A stretch of 64,000 nucleotides of DNA from WGMI01 sp041739275 (GTDB lineage: Bacteria > Bacteroidota > Bacteroidia > Flavobacteriales > Schleiferiaceae). A program made the position numbers and the translations under genes. Positions 18,790-27,976 of this stretch are shown here, one piece after another; the stretch's first letter is position 1, and the number at the start of each line of letters is the position of its first letter. Below the pieces are notes generated by a model. That model did no database searches. It saw nothing but the letters and a program-made list of their open reading frames with translations, and had not been told where the DNA came from. The DNA lies in the NCBI GenBank assembly GCA_041739275.1, contig JBGSOF010000020.1:77539-141538 (forward strand), given 5' to 3'.

Positions 18790-19608
18790 ATGAATTATCT
18801 CTTTCGTTCGAACTTGGGCGGCTTGCTTCAGATGAGTAGCGAATTGGCACACCACCCGGTGCGGCAAGATTCCGAAACTTTGCGCTTGCTCTGGAACCGC
18901 GGCACCGCCGTGCAAGCGACCGTCGACAACACAGAATACCACGTACCCGCAGGCGCTGTGCTCGCCCTCTTGCACCGGCAAGAAGTCCGCTGTACCCGGC
19001 CCGAAGATTGGCTCTTATGGAGCTTTAACCGCGGATTTTATTGCGTGATCGACCACGACGCTGAAGTGGGATGCGCCGGTTTCTTGTTTTACGGATCGAG
19101 CAAAGTGCCGATACTCGAACCGGGAGATCGAGGTCAACGCAGCCTTGAATTGTTGAGCGGGGTCTTTGCCGAGGAGTTCGAAACGCGCGATTCGATTCAA
19201 GAAGAAATGCTTCGAATGCTGCTCAAACGCTTGATCATCAAACTGACGCGTTGGGGAAGAGAACAGATCGGAGCCGAGGCCGAGGGCATGGAATTCGATC
19301 TCTACAGGCGCTTTAACCTCTTGGTCGAGCAGCATTTTGCTCAGTCTCACAAAGTGGCAGAGTACGCCGACCGGCTCAATCGCTCGCCCAAGACCCTTTC
19401 CAACTTGTTTGCTCGGCTCGGATTGCCGGGACCTCAAGCGCGCATTCATCAGCGCATAGCCGAAGAAGCCGAACGCATGCTCCGCTCAGGCGCCTATTCG
19501 GTAAAAGAAGCCGCGTATGCATTGGGTTTTGAGGATCCAAGCCATTTTAGCCGCTTCGTGCAAAAGCAATTGGGAAAAGCCCCGAGCGAATTGAGCAAGG
19601 CCGATTGA
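18790..19608 (+). CDS. AraC family transcriptional regulator
   Basis: 272 aa. The C-terminal third (about 175-270) carries the two helix-turn-helix motifs of the AraC DNA-binding domain: KVAEYADRLNRSPKTLSNLF, then VKEAAYALGFEDPSHFSRFV followed by KQLGKAPSEL. The N-terminal part is a cupin-like effector domain (VPAGAVLALLHRQEV) with no identifiable ligand. The next gene, 114 bases downstream on the same strand, is a carboxymuconolactone-decarboxylase-like protein. AraC/AhpD-like pairs are common, so this is the most likely target. Confidence 0.88.
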   Translation: MNYLFRSNLGGLLQMSSELAHHPVRQDSETLRLLWNRGTAVQATVDNTEYHVPAGAVLALLHRQEVRCTRPEDWLLWSFNRGFYCVIDHDAEVGCAGFLFYGSSKVPILEPGDRGQRSLELLSGVFAEEFETRDSIQEEMLRMLLKRLIIKLTRWGREQIGAEAEGMEFDLYRRFNLLVEQHFAQSHKVAEYADRLNRSPKTLSNLFARLGLPGPQARIHQRIAEEAERMLRSGAYSVKEAAYALGFEDPSHFSRFVQKQLGKAPSELSKAD

Positions 19609-19722
19609 TCGAGTAAGGGAAGTTTTGGCCCGAGATCGGGCAATGCGGTCAGGTGCGGGGGTTTGCGGCGGTCGGAGTTTTGCAATGCTCGAACAAACAA
19701 ACCAAGATACGGGCACAAAATC

Positions 19723-20271
19723 ATGAAAACGCTCCCTGTACCCAGCCGCGAAACTGTAAGCGAAACCAACCGAGGAATCTTGGATGCGCTCCAAGGTAAA
19801 ATCGGCTTTGTGCCGAACCTCTATGCGGCATTTGCGCATAGCGAAACGGCGCTCTCAGACTATTTGGCGCTTCAAAACCGCAAGAGCACTCTTCGAGCCA
19901 AAGAAAGAGAGACGATCAATTTGGTGGTGAGCGAGCTCAACGGCTGTCGCTATTGCCAAAGTGCACACACGGCCCTGGGCAAGATGTCGGGTTTTAGCGA
20001 AGATCAAATTCTCGAGCTTCGTTCGGGCAAAGCTTCGTTCGACCCCAAACTCGACGCCTTGGCGCGGCTGGTTCGCTCGGCCGTAGAGAATCGCTCCAAA
20101 CCAAGTCAAGACTCCCTTGAGGCTTTTTATGCAGCGGGCTACGACCACGCATCCTTGGTGGATGTGGCCATGGTGATTGGCGATAAAGTGATTTCCAATT
20201 TTTTGCACGGCTTTGGCAACTTCGCCATCGACTGGCCTTTGGCGTCCGAATTGGAATCTGCTGCGCTCTAA
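19723..20271 (+). CDS. AhpD-like carboxymuconolactone decarboxylase family protein
   Basis: 182 aa from the ATG at 19723. The central motif LNGCRYCQSAHTALG contains the CxxC plus downstream His of the peroxidase-related AhpD subfamily. This implies a thiol-based peroxide-detoxifying or redox role, not the lactone decarboxylation of the family name. The remaining helices (LDALARLVRSAVENRSKP, HASLVDVAMVIGDKVISNF) fit the six-helix fold. It follows an AraC regulator and is closed by a strong terminator. Confidence 0.87.
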   Translation: MKTLPVPSRETVSETNRGILDALQGKIGFVPNLYAAFAHSETALSDYLALQNRKSTLRAKERETINLVVSELNGCRYCQSAHTALGKMSGFSEDQILELRSGKASFDPKLDALARLVRSAVENRSKPSQDSLEAFYAAGYDHASLVDVAMVIGDKVISNFLHGFGNFAIDWPLASELESAAL

Positions 20272-20288
20272 GCGAATCCCACTCAAAC

Positions 20289-20316
20289 AAAAACCCGGCG
20301 CAATCCGGGTTTTTTT
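20289..20316. terminator. Bidirectional terminator between the AhpD-like and helicase genes
   Basis: AAACCCGG and CCGGGTTT form a perfect 8-bp stem with a 6-base loop, with a T run on the plus side and an A run (T on minus) on the other. It lies in the 65-base convergent gap and can serve both genes. Confidence 0.85.
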
Positions 20317-20336
20317 ATGTTCATATCCGTTTATTC

Positions 20337-21656
<1,320 letters not shown>

Positions 21657-21663
21657 TGGAGGG

Positions 21664-21704
21664 TCCGCCGCGAGGCGGGGCGATAAGTTTCCGCCCGAGG
21701 CGGA
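21664..21704 (-). promoter_or_regulatory. Paired GC-rich hairpins in the helicase leader
   Basis: Two adjacent short hairpins, CCGCC-GCGA-GGCGG (21665-21678) and TCCGCC-CGA-GGCGGA (21690-21704), lie between the promoter box and the proposed TTG start. They could be a structured 5' leader; helicase mRNAs are often regulated through such leaders. Function is inference. Confidence 0.35.
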
Positions 21705-21746
21705 GGAATGAATAAAAACGATCGAAACTATTTTTCGATATCGGCT

Positions 21747-21755
21747 GCAAAGGTA
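21747..21755 (-). promoter_or_regulatory. -7 promoter box for the RhlE-like helicase
   Basis: TACCTTTGC on the minus strand is an exact TAnnTTTG match. It lies about 90 bases upstream of the TTG at 21656 and inside the longer open frame, which argues for the downstream start. Confidence 0.6.
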
Positions 21756-21756
21756 C

Positions 21757-22033
21757 GACATCGAACTCGAAGCTTTTTTGGCTGAGAGGCGCGCGGACCA
21801 TTCAGTCAATTGATCTGATTCTGTAGAACCACATTTCTGCAGAATTCGTGAAATGCGCTGCTGTCAGTTATTGTCCTTTGTGGCCAATCTAGGTCTCCGG
21901 ATGCCGATCAGCATTGTGGACCGCCGCGATTTATAGCGGCTGGACGTTGAAAAGAGAAGAGGGGATGAAGACTTTGCTGTTTCGTACTCTCGTCATGCCA
22001 TCACAGGGATGTCATTCAGCCCAGCTTGGGTTC
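21757..22033. other. Intergenic stretch with no recognised feature
   Basis: Between the helicase promoter and the atpC terminator there is no convincing gene. A short open frame at 21914-22183 runs antisense into atpC, has no signal or domain, and is not credible. Confidence 0.5.
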
Positions 22034-22067
22034 AAAAAAAAGCCGCCTCGAGTGGAGCCGGCTTTTA
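22034..22067 (-). terminator. Terminator of the atpD-atpC transcript
   Basis: On the minus strand, AAAAGCCGG pairs with the later GGCTTTT around an interrupted inner stem (CTCC/GAGG), followed by eight T residues. It starts 22 bases past the atpC stop. Confidence 0.8.
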
Positions 22068-22089
22068 TAAAAAAGTCAGAGAATCGGAA

Positions 22090-22371
22090 TCAGTTCACCA
22101 AAACAATGGCCTTGTTGCCGTTCATTTCGACCACCCCGCCGCGAATGTCGATGTACAAGTTCTTGCCTTCAGAGATGAGCTGAACCGGGGTATTTTCTTC
22201 GCGAACAAAGGCTTTTTCAAGGTCGATTTTGATTCGCCCTTCACCCAGAGCCGAGATCATCGGGGCGTGGTGATCGAGCATTTGAAACAAACCGTCTTTT
22301 CCCGGCAGCTGAATCGCGCTGGCATGGCCTGAGAAGATCTTGCGCTCGGGGGTAATGATTTCAAGTTCCAT
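22090..22371 (-). CDS. atpC: F1 ATP synthase epsilon subunit, short form
   Basis: 93 aa. Matches the N-terminal beta-sandwich of epsilon (MELEIITPERKIFSGHASAI, PGKDGLFQMLDHHAPMISAL, then a GGVVEMNGNKAIVLVN end). The C-terminal two-helix domain that inhibits ATP hydrolysis in E. coli (about 135 aa in total) is absent, as is usual in Bacteroidota. It lies 11 bases after atpD in the same transcript and is followed by a terminator. The rest of the ATP synthase genes are not here, consistent with the split atp loci typical of the phylum. Confidence 0.93.
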   Translation of the reverse strand: MELEIITPERKIFSGHASAIQLPGKDGLFQMLDHHAPMISALGEGRIKIDLEKAFVREENTPVQLISEGKNLYIDIRGGVVEMNGNKAIVLVN

Positions 22372-22382
22372 TCAAAGAGAAA

Positions 22383-23900
22383 TTAAGCGACCGCTTCGGC
22401 CAGCATTTTTTCGCCGGCTTCGATCACTTCTTCAATCGAACCTTTCAAGTTGAAGGCCGCTTCGGGATATTGATCGACGGCGCCTTCCATAATCATCGTA
22501 AAGCCTTTGATGGTATCCTTGATGTCGACCAACACACCGGGAATGCCCGTGAATTGTTCGGCCACGTGGAAAGGCTGGCTCAAGAAACGCTGTACACGTC
22601 GCGCGCGGTGTACCACCATTTTGTCGTCTTCGCTCAATTCGTCCATCCCCAAAATGGCGATGATGTCTTGGAGCTCTTTGTAGCGCTGCAAGATCTCTTT
22701 TACCCTTTGGGCACAGTCGTAGTGCTCTTGACCCAAAACCTGGGGAGTGAGGATTCTCGAGGTGGAATCGAGTGGGTCGACCGCGGGATAAATACCCAAT
22801 GCGGCAATTTTGCGGCTCAATACCGTCGTGGCATCAAGGTGGGCAAAAGTGGTCGCGGGGGCGGGGTCGGTCAAGTCGTCTGCGGGTACGTAAACTGCTT
22901 GCACTGAGGTAATCGAGCCGTTCTTGGTCGAGGTGATTCGCTCTTGCATCGCGCCCATTTCGGTGGCGAGCGTGGGCTGATAACCTACGGCTGAGGGCAT
23001 ACGGCCCAAGAGTGCCGAAACTTCAGATCCGGCTTGGGTAAAGCGGAAGATGTTGTCGATAAAAAAGAGGATGTCGCGTCCGGCTCCAGCGCTTTCGCCG
23101 TCTCCGTCTCGGAAATACTCGGCTAGGGTCAAACCCGAAAGGGCCACACGGGCACGTGCTCCCGGAGGCTCGTTCATCTGACCGAAAACAAAAGTTGCCT
23201 TCGATTCTTTGAGCTCTTCCATATCTACTTTGCTCAAATCCCAACCGCCTTGCTCGAGGCTGTGAAGGAATTCTTTGCCGTACTTGATAATGCCCGACTC
23301 GATCATTTCGCGCAAGAGGTCATTGCCCTCGCGCGTCCGCTCGCCGACGCCAGCAAAAACCGAAAGACCTCCGTGGCCTTTGGCAATGTTGTTGATCAGT
23401 TCTTGAATCAAAACGGTTTTTCCGACACCCGCACCGCCGAACAAGCCGATTTTACCCCCTTTGGAGTAGGGTTCGATCAAGTCGATTACTTTGATGCCGG
23501 TAAACAAAACCTCGCTCGAAGTCGAGAGGTCTTCAAAACGCGGTGCTTCGCGGTGAATGGGCAAACCCCCGCTGCGGTCGAGTTCGGGCATGCCGTCGAT
23601 GGCGCCCCCCACTACGTTGAATACCCGGCCTTTGATGGCTTCGCCAATCGGCATCCGAATGGCATCTCCCATAGCGATGACTTCTTGACCGCGGCTAAAA
23701 CCGTCGGTGGAGTCCATCGAAATGGTGCGGACGGTGTCTTCGCCAATGTGCTGCTGCACTTCGAGCACTACTTTTTGCCCGTTGTCGCGGGTCAGTTCGA
23801 GTGCTTCGTAAATCTTAGGAAGTGGGTTGGACGTGGTGTCAAAACGTACGTCGACGACCGGTCCGATGATTTGCGCTACCGTGCCTTTTACCTGTGCCAT
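22383..23900 (-). CDS. atpD: F1 ATP synthase beta subunit
   Basis: Catalytic subunit of the F1 motor. 505 aa. Walker A GGAGVGKTVLIQELI; catalytic Glu region AGVGERTREGNDL; Walker B ILFFIDNIFRFTQAGSEVSALLGRMPSAVGYQPTLA in two halves (ILFFIDNIFRF; GRMPSAVGYQP); and the conserved C-terminal QPFHVAEQFTG. All are intact. A TACTTTTG promoter box lies 85 bases upstream. Only atpC follows. Confidence 0.98.
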   Translation of the reverse strand: MAQVKGTVAQIIGPVVDVRFDTTSNPLPKIYEALELTRDNGQKVVLEVQQHIGEDTVRTISMDSTDGFSRGQEVIAMGDAIRMPIGEAIKGRVFNVVGGAIDGMPELDRSGGLPIHREAPRFEDLSTSSEVLFTGIKVIDLIEPYSKGGKIGLFGGAGVGKTVLIQELINNIAKGHGGLSVFAGVGERTREGNDLLREMIESGIIKYGKEFLHSLEQGGWDLSKVDMEELKESKATFVFGQMNEPPGARARVALSGLTLAEYFRDGDGESAGAGRDILFFIDNIFRFTQAGSEVSALLGRMPSAVGYQPTLATEMGAMQERITSTKNGSITSVQAVYVPADDLTDPAPATTFAHLDATTVLSRKIAALGIYPAVDPLDSTSRILTPQVLGQEHYDCAQRVKEILQRYKELQDIIAILGMDELSEDDKMVVHRARRVQRFLSQPFHVAEQFTGIPGVLVDIKDTIKGFTMIMEGAVDQYPEAAFNLKGSIEEVIEAGEKMLAEAVA

Positions 23901-23985
23901 TCGCGGGAAATTGAGGCGATTGTGATTAGAATTTTCTCGATTGTTCGGAAGTGCTCATCTCTGAACCCGTCCGTTTAATCTGCCG

Positions 23986-23993
23986 CAAAAGTA
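23986..23993 (-). promoter_or_regulatory. Promoter of atpD-atpC
   Basis: TACTTTTG on the minus strand matches TAnnTTTG. A TTG lies 21 bases farther upstream, within the 17-23 base spacing reported for flavobacterial promoters. The leader would be about 80 bases. Confidence 0.65.
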
Positions 23994-24070
23994 GGGCGTG
24001 GAGCGGAAGGATTCCAACAGTCGTTCGATTCGAGCAGTGGTTTGATTGTCAATGGTTTAAATCGGATACG

Positions 24071-24142
24071 GTAGGTAGACCCGCAAAATTTTGCGGATCT
24101 CCTTGCGGTTCTCCTTGCGGTTCTCCTTGCGGGTCTACCTAC
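24071..24142. repeat. Hairpin element: 16-bp perfect inverted repeat enclosing 12-bp tandem repeats
   Basis: GTAGGTAGACCCGCAA (24071-24086) is exactly complementary to TTGCGGGTCTACCTAC (24127-24142). The 40-base interior holds tandem copies of CTCCTTGCGGTT, so TTGCGG recurs throughout. The right arm contains the TAG stop (24139-24141) of the minus-strand lipoprotein gene. The arms share TTGCGGGTCTAC-like text with the repeat array at the right edge of the window (TTGCGGGGTCTACGATTGCG). It may act as a terminator-like hairpin or be a small mobile/REP-like element. Confidence 0.8.
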
Positions 24143-25119
24143 AACGCGACCGGGCTACGGGTGGCGTTGAGTGGTATGTAGAGGGTGTCGGTGGGGGTGA
24201 TGCGTTCTTCCCAGACCACGCTCAAAACGCTAAAGCCTTCGATTTCGAGGATGGGGTCGACGAGGGGTTTGGGGAGCAAAAACCGAAGGGGTTTGCGCCA
24301 GGTGCCGATTCGGGTGCCGTCTGGATAAGCGGTTTGTTCGCTGAATTCGGTGAGATTTTGACCGATGTGTAGTTCGTATCCCTGGGGGCTAAGCCCTTGT
24401 TTCATAAAGACGTTGCGGTGATAGAACGCGTCGTTTTTCTTGATCAGGGGTGCTGTGCCAATAAAGGCCCGCGCTTCTTTCCAGATGCTGGTTCCGGTTT
24501 GGTTGAACACGTAGTTGTCTTCGAGTTGGGGCAGGGTCGATAGCTGCCGAAACTCCCCATCGGGCAGCCAAATTAGAATGTTTTTGGCTTTGAGTCCGTC
24601 GATAAGTAGATAGGTTTGGGCGTACAGGCGGAGGCTGCTGTGGTTTTGAAAAAAGTCGATGCGCAGGTCGACTTGGTATTCGGGGCCGAGGTCTTGAATG
24701 GCGTGGCTTACGCCGAGTATGGGGGCGTGTTGTTTGAGGGTGTCGAGTACGGCGCTGAGTTGGGTGCAAGGGACGAGGTTGCCGGAGGCGTAGGCCAAGG
24801 GGTCTTGATTTCGGTCGCCGACGGGATAGATCAAGAGCAGGTCGCTTACGGGGTCGCTTTGCATGGGGCCAAAGCCGTAGTGATTCACCAAAAGTGCCTC
24901 GGGGTGGAGGTATTCGGCGCGGATGCGTTCTTCTTCGCTGATCGCCATACGGTAGTGATAGTTTCCTCCGCTGATGGCGACCAAGGGGCTGAATTGCTCG
25001 AGCGGAGGCATATCGTCGAGCGCATAGGTGGTGTCGATCAATTGGGGGTCGTTCTTGGCACAACCAAACATGAGAAGGGTGAAAAAGCCGATTGTTAAGT
25101 TTCTGTAAAGCAGGGGCAT
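24139..25119 (-). CDS. Lipoprotein related to the Omp28 family, lacking the CxxC motif
   Basis: 326 aa with a lipobox (LLMFGCAKN). The C-terminal two thirds align by eye with the Omp28 protein at 54387-55334: DLGPEYQVDLRIDFF, YLLIDGLKAKN, W-x-x-A, NDAFYHRNVF, DGTRIGTWRKPLRFLLPK and a closing VLSVVWEE. The first part should hold the thioredoxin-like GAWCQYCPNG of Omp28. Here it instead reads PLVAISGGNYHYRMAISEEE, with no paired cysteines. It is therefore an inferred divergent paralogue without redox chemistry. Its TAG stop is provided by the inverted-repeat element. Cell location: periplasmic face of a membrane. Confidence 0.7.
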   Translation of the reverse strand: MPLLYRNLTIGFFTLLMFGCAKNDPQLIDTTYALDDMPPLEQFSPLVAISGGNYHYRMAISEEERIRAEYLHPEALLVNHYGFGPMQSDPVSDLLLIYPVGDRNQDPLAYASGNLVPCTQLSAVLDTLKQHAPILGVSHAIQDLGPEYQVDLRIDFFQNHSSLRLYAQTYLLIDGLKAKNILIWLPDGEFRQLSTLPQLEDNYVFNQTGTSIWKEARAFIGTAPLIKKNDAFYHRNVFMKQGLSPQGYELHIGQNLTEFSEQTAYPDGTRIGTWRKPLRFLLPKPLVDPILEIEGFSVLSVVWEERITPTDTLYIPLNATRSPVAL

Positions 25120-25166
25120 GGAAGGATATTTCTTTTATTTTGGTCTAAATTAATTCATCTTTTCCT

Positions 25167-25223
25167 ATGAAAATCAGTATTATTTCTGTCGTATTTTCCC
25201 TAACTTTGTGGGGGGGTAACTGA
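25167..25223 (+). pseudogene. Frameshifted signal-peptide start of the beta-helix surface protein
   Basis: ATG at 25167 begins MKISIISVVFSLTLWGGN and stops at TGA 25221-25223. A run of seven G (25210-25216) interrupts it. With six G, the frame would read LTLWGVTEAQAQSCPN and continue into the 25276 frame without a stop, completing a standard signal peptide with an AQAQ cleavage site. So the gene is out of frame by one base as sequenced. Confidence 0.85.
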
Positions 25224-25275
25224 GGCTCAGGCTCAAAGCTGTCCAAACAGACCGGCTCCAACCGGGGCAATTTCC

Positions 25276-27975
25276 TTGGTCAATCCGGAGTCTTCGAGCA
25301 GTTTTCCCAACAGCGCCAATCCGAACGTGATTATTTCAGGTGGTGTGTATGTGGTGCAAGACACTTTTAATATCGACAAGAACACGACGATTAAGGATGG
25401 AGCAGTTTTCTATTTCAAGAAGGGGGCCAAAGTGGTAGTCCGATCCAATGCTACGTTGACGCTGGACAGCGTTGTTTTCGACGCCTCGGCTAGACCCATT
25501 AGCTCGAAGTCGTGCATGTGGGAGGGAATTGTGTTGGAGTCCGGGGGCAGTGGTACGCGTTTGGTTTCGACCAATTCGACCATTCGCTTTGCCAAATTGG
25601 GGGTCAAGTCAAGGGCAGGTGGTGCGAAATACCGATTGACAACGACCCATCTCTTGGACAACCTGGTGGGCTTGGAAGTGCAGAAGCACGATTTGGGGAT
25701 CCACGATGGTCAGTACCGAGGTTGTGTTTTTGAGGTGGATAGTCTCGATATTTCAGGAGAGACCAGCTACGGGATTAGGGTCTTTGACAATTCGAGTATC
25801 CGATTTGGAAATAGAGGATGCGGATTCCTAGGTTCCGGTGAAGATGTTAGCTATCCATACCCATTGTATTCTAAATTTATTGATTTGGATTACGGAATAT
25901 GGGGTAGAAGAACTTCTGCAACGGTAGTTTGGAATGAGTTTTACAACTGTCAAATTTCAGGAATTCGAATAATTGGTCATGAACCTGCTGAATTACTTAC
26001 CGATTCGGTTGAACAGTGGGAAATTGGAGAGGATCTTAATGATTATGAAAACATTAGTAATCTGGATTCTGCAATTTGTTATAGTGTAAATTTCAAAAGG
26101 ACGGCTTGTTTTAATGCGGAATATCGTTATTCGAATTATTTCGAGGCGTGTGAAAAAGCCATTTACTCCAGTGCTAGCACGCGAATTTTAGTTCAGGACA
26201 ATGCGTTCGAGTCGAATGGTTATGCGGCTTTGGTAGAGCTTTCGAAAAAGAGCAGCAATTGGCAGTGTTATTCGAATTGCGTGCGCAATGGGGAGAAGGG
26301 CTTTGTGGGTTTGGAGAACATCAATATGAAGATCGATTTCAAGGACAAAGATTTGGAGCGTTTATTTTCCTTGAATGTAGCTAATTTCACAACCGACCCT
26401 GCAATGCAGTTTACTCAGGCGGCTCCGGCTCCAGTGAATTCGAAGAATACCATGGTTGTCGAAAACAACCGGATTTGGAACTACGGTACGGGGATTTGGA
26501 TTTCGGGTCGCAGAAATCCACTTGTACTCAACAACCGGGTCGATATTCCCAGACATAGCCCAACGAGGACGTATGGTATTCGCATGGAAAATGTAGAAGG
26601 CGATACCGTGAGTTTTAATTTTCTGAACGGTATGGCACCTCTGGCAGCTTCGGGTACAGCGGCTTATGTAATGGGTATAGAACTATCCAATTCACCCAAC
26701 AGCCATGTGGTGCTCGATACTTTTCGCAATGTGGATCAAGGCATTCGTGCGGTGGGTCCATGCAACCATAGCAATGTATGGAAGAACGATTTTGACAACT
26801 ACAAATTGGCGTTTTATTTGGGTGCGTCCAGTTTAATTGGCGACCAACGCCGAGTAATCGGTTCGACCAACTTGCCTCACGATAATACTTTCGGAACGCT
26901 CGCTGGAAATATAGCAGTTGACGGAGAAGGTTATCTGTGGAGTGAAAGTGCCTTGATTTCAAGTTCGCCAGATCCCATGGAATGGTATACTAGATTACCT
27001 GTTCCTTCTAATACATTCCCGGCACCTATCGCGCAGTTTTCAAAATTTTTGGCTGGCTTTGATCAAATACCAATTGATTCAATGTCTTCGACTACGGCAT
27101 CAGTTACACTGCCCTGTGTCGTGTCTAACGGATCTCCGGACCTGCCTCCAGGACCGCTGGGTAAATTGGAGAACGACTCTTTGTTGTTGTACCGAATGAA
27201 CCTCACTTTCAATGCTTCTCGAGACGATGCTTATGTTGTATTTGATAGCCTAGATGCTACTGGATTGTTGAATGCCCGTCACATCTTGCTCAATCAGATA
27301 TGGACCGACAGCGTGGACTTATCCGGCCACGCCGTTCTGGACAGTTTTGCACAAGCCCATCTTGGCGACGCCCATTTCGATGCTGTTCTACGCGATTGGC
27401 ATCTCATTCAAAAAGAAAGCGATACGAGCTATTCGGGGACTTTCTCTTATGTGGCACCTAGAAACCTGTATTTCCAGCGATTGAAACAACTCAGCGATAT
27501 TCTAGAAGCCAACGCAGACAGCAGCATGACGTATGCGCTCAGCGGCGATCAAGTAGACTCGCTCGCCGCTTGGGCTGATTTATGTCCCGAGTTTTATGGA
27601 CCCGTGGTGCACCGCAGCAGGGCCTTGTTGCGACTGCTGAATCCTGATTATGTGGAACCTGTTTCCTTTTGTGCGGTTTCGGGGACGGGAATGAAACGAA
27701 TACCCGATGCGGTCAACAATTCTTCGAAACTAAGCAGCGGTCGTGTTTTGCTGTATCCCAACCCAACTGATGGGAAGACCTATTTGAACTATCGCGCAGG
27801 ACATTCGAATGCGGTCGACTATACGGTGTATAATGCACTGGGCATTGAGGTTTACTCAGGCACACTAGAGCCAAATACAGAAGAGGAACTCCCGACTGAA
27901 GCATGGCCTAGCGGTGTTTATTGGTTGCGCCCTCACAACAGTTCTATAGCGACAATGCGCTTTATTTGTCGTTAA
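25276..27975 (+). CDS. Right-handed beta-helix surface protein with T9SS type A sorting domain (5' frameshift)
   Basis: 899 aa are open from a weak in-frame start at 25276; the natural start is the ATG at 25167, one base out of frame because of a G7 tract. The body shows repeated short parallel-beta turns of the pectate-lyase/polysaccharide type (TIKDGAVFYFKKGAKVVV, VVENNRIWNYGTGIWISG, NPLVLNNRVDIP, GIRMENVEGDTVSFNFLNG), fitting a right-handed beta helix that binds or cleaves glycans. No catalytic residues could be assigned. The C-terminus (SGRVLLYPNPTDGKTYL to WPSGVYWLRP) is a T9SS type A sorting domain. Parts (about 25860-26200) are clearly AT-richer than the neighbours. The type-B CTD gene follows after one base, so they form an operon. 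Confidence 0.82.
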   Translation: MVNPESSSSFPNSANPNVIISGGVYVVQDTFNIDKNTTIKDGAVFYFKKGAKVVVRSNATLTLDSVVFDASARPISSKSCMWEGIVLESGGSGTRLVSTNSTIRFAKLGVKSRAGGAKYRLTTTHLLDNLVGLEVQKHDLGIHDGQYRGCVFEVDSLDISGETSYGIRVFDNSSIRFGNRGCGFLGSGEDVSYPYPLYSKFIDLDYGIWGRRTSATVVWNEFYNCQISGIRIIGHEPAELLTDSVEQWEIGEDLNDYENISNLDSAICYSVNFKRTACFNAEYRYSNYFEACEKAIYSSASTRILVQDNAFESNGYAALVELSKKSSNWQCYSNCVRNGEKGFVGLENINMKIDFKDKDLERLFSLNVANFTTDPAMQFTQAAPAPVNSKNTMVVENNRIWNYGTGIWISGRRNPLVLNNRVDIPRHSPTRTYGIRMENVEGDTVSFNFLNGMAPLAASGTAAYVMGIELSNSPNSHVVLDTFRNVDQGIRAVGPCNHSNVWKNDFDNYKLAFYLGASSLIGDQRRVIGSTNLPHDNTFGTLAGNIAVDGEGYLWSESALISSSPDPMEWYTRLPVPSNTFPAPIAQFSKFLAGFDQIPIDSMSSTTASVTLPCVVSNGSPDLPPGPLGKLENDSLLLYRMNLTFNASRDDAYVVFDSLDATGLLNARHILLNQIWTDSVDLSGHAVLDSFAQAHLGDAHFDAVLRDWHLIQKESDTSYSGTFSYVAPRNLYFQRLKQLSDILEANADSSMTYALSGDQVDSLAAWADLCPEFYGPVVHRSRALLRLLNPDYVEPVSFCAVSGTGMKRIPDAVNNSSKLSSGRVLLYPNPTDGKTYLNYRAGHSNAVDYTVYNALGIEVYSGTLEPNTEEELPTEAWPSGVYWLRPHNSSIATMRFICR

Positions 27976-27976
27976 A

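Noticed and set aside
21914..22183. Short plus-strand gene before atpC
   Set aside because: It overlaps the atpC terminator and coding sequence in antisense and has no recognisable feature.
24071..24142. CRISPR or Rho-independent terminator
   Set aside because: The inner repeats are only 12 bases and contiguous; the hairpin lacks a T run on either side. Kept as a repeat element only.
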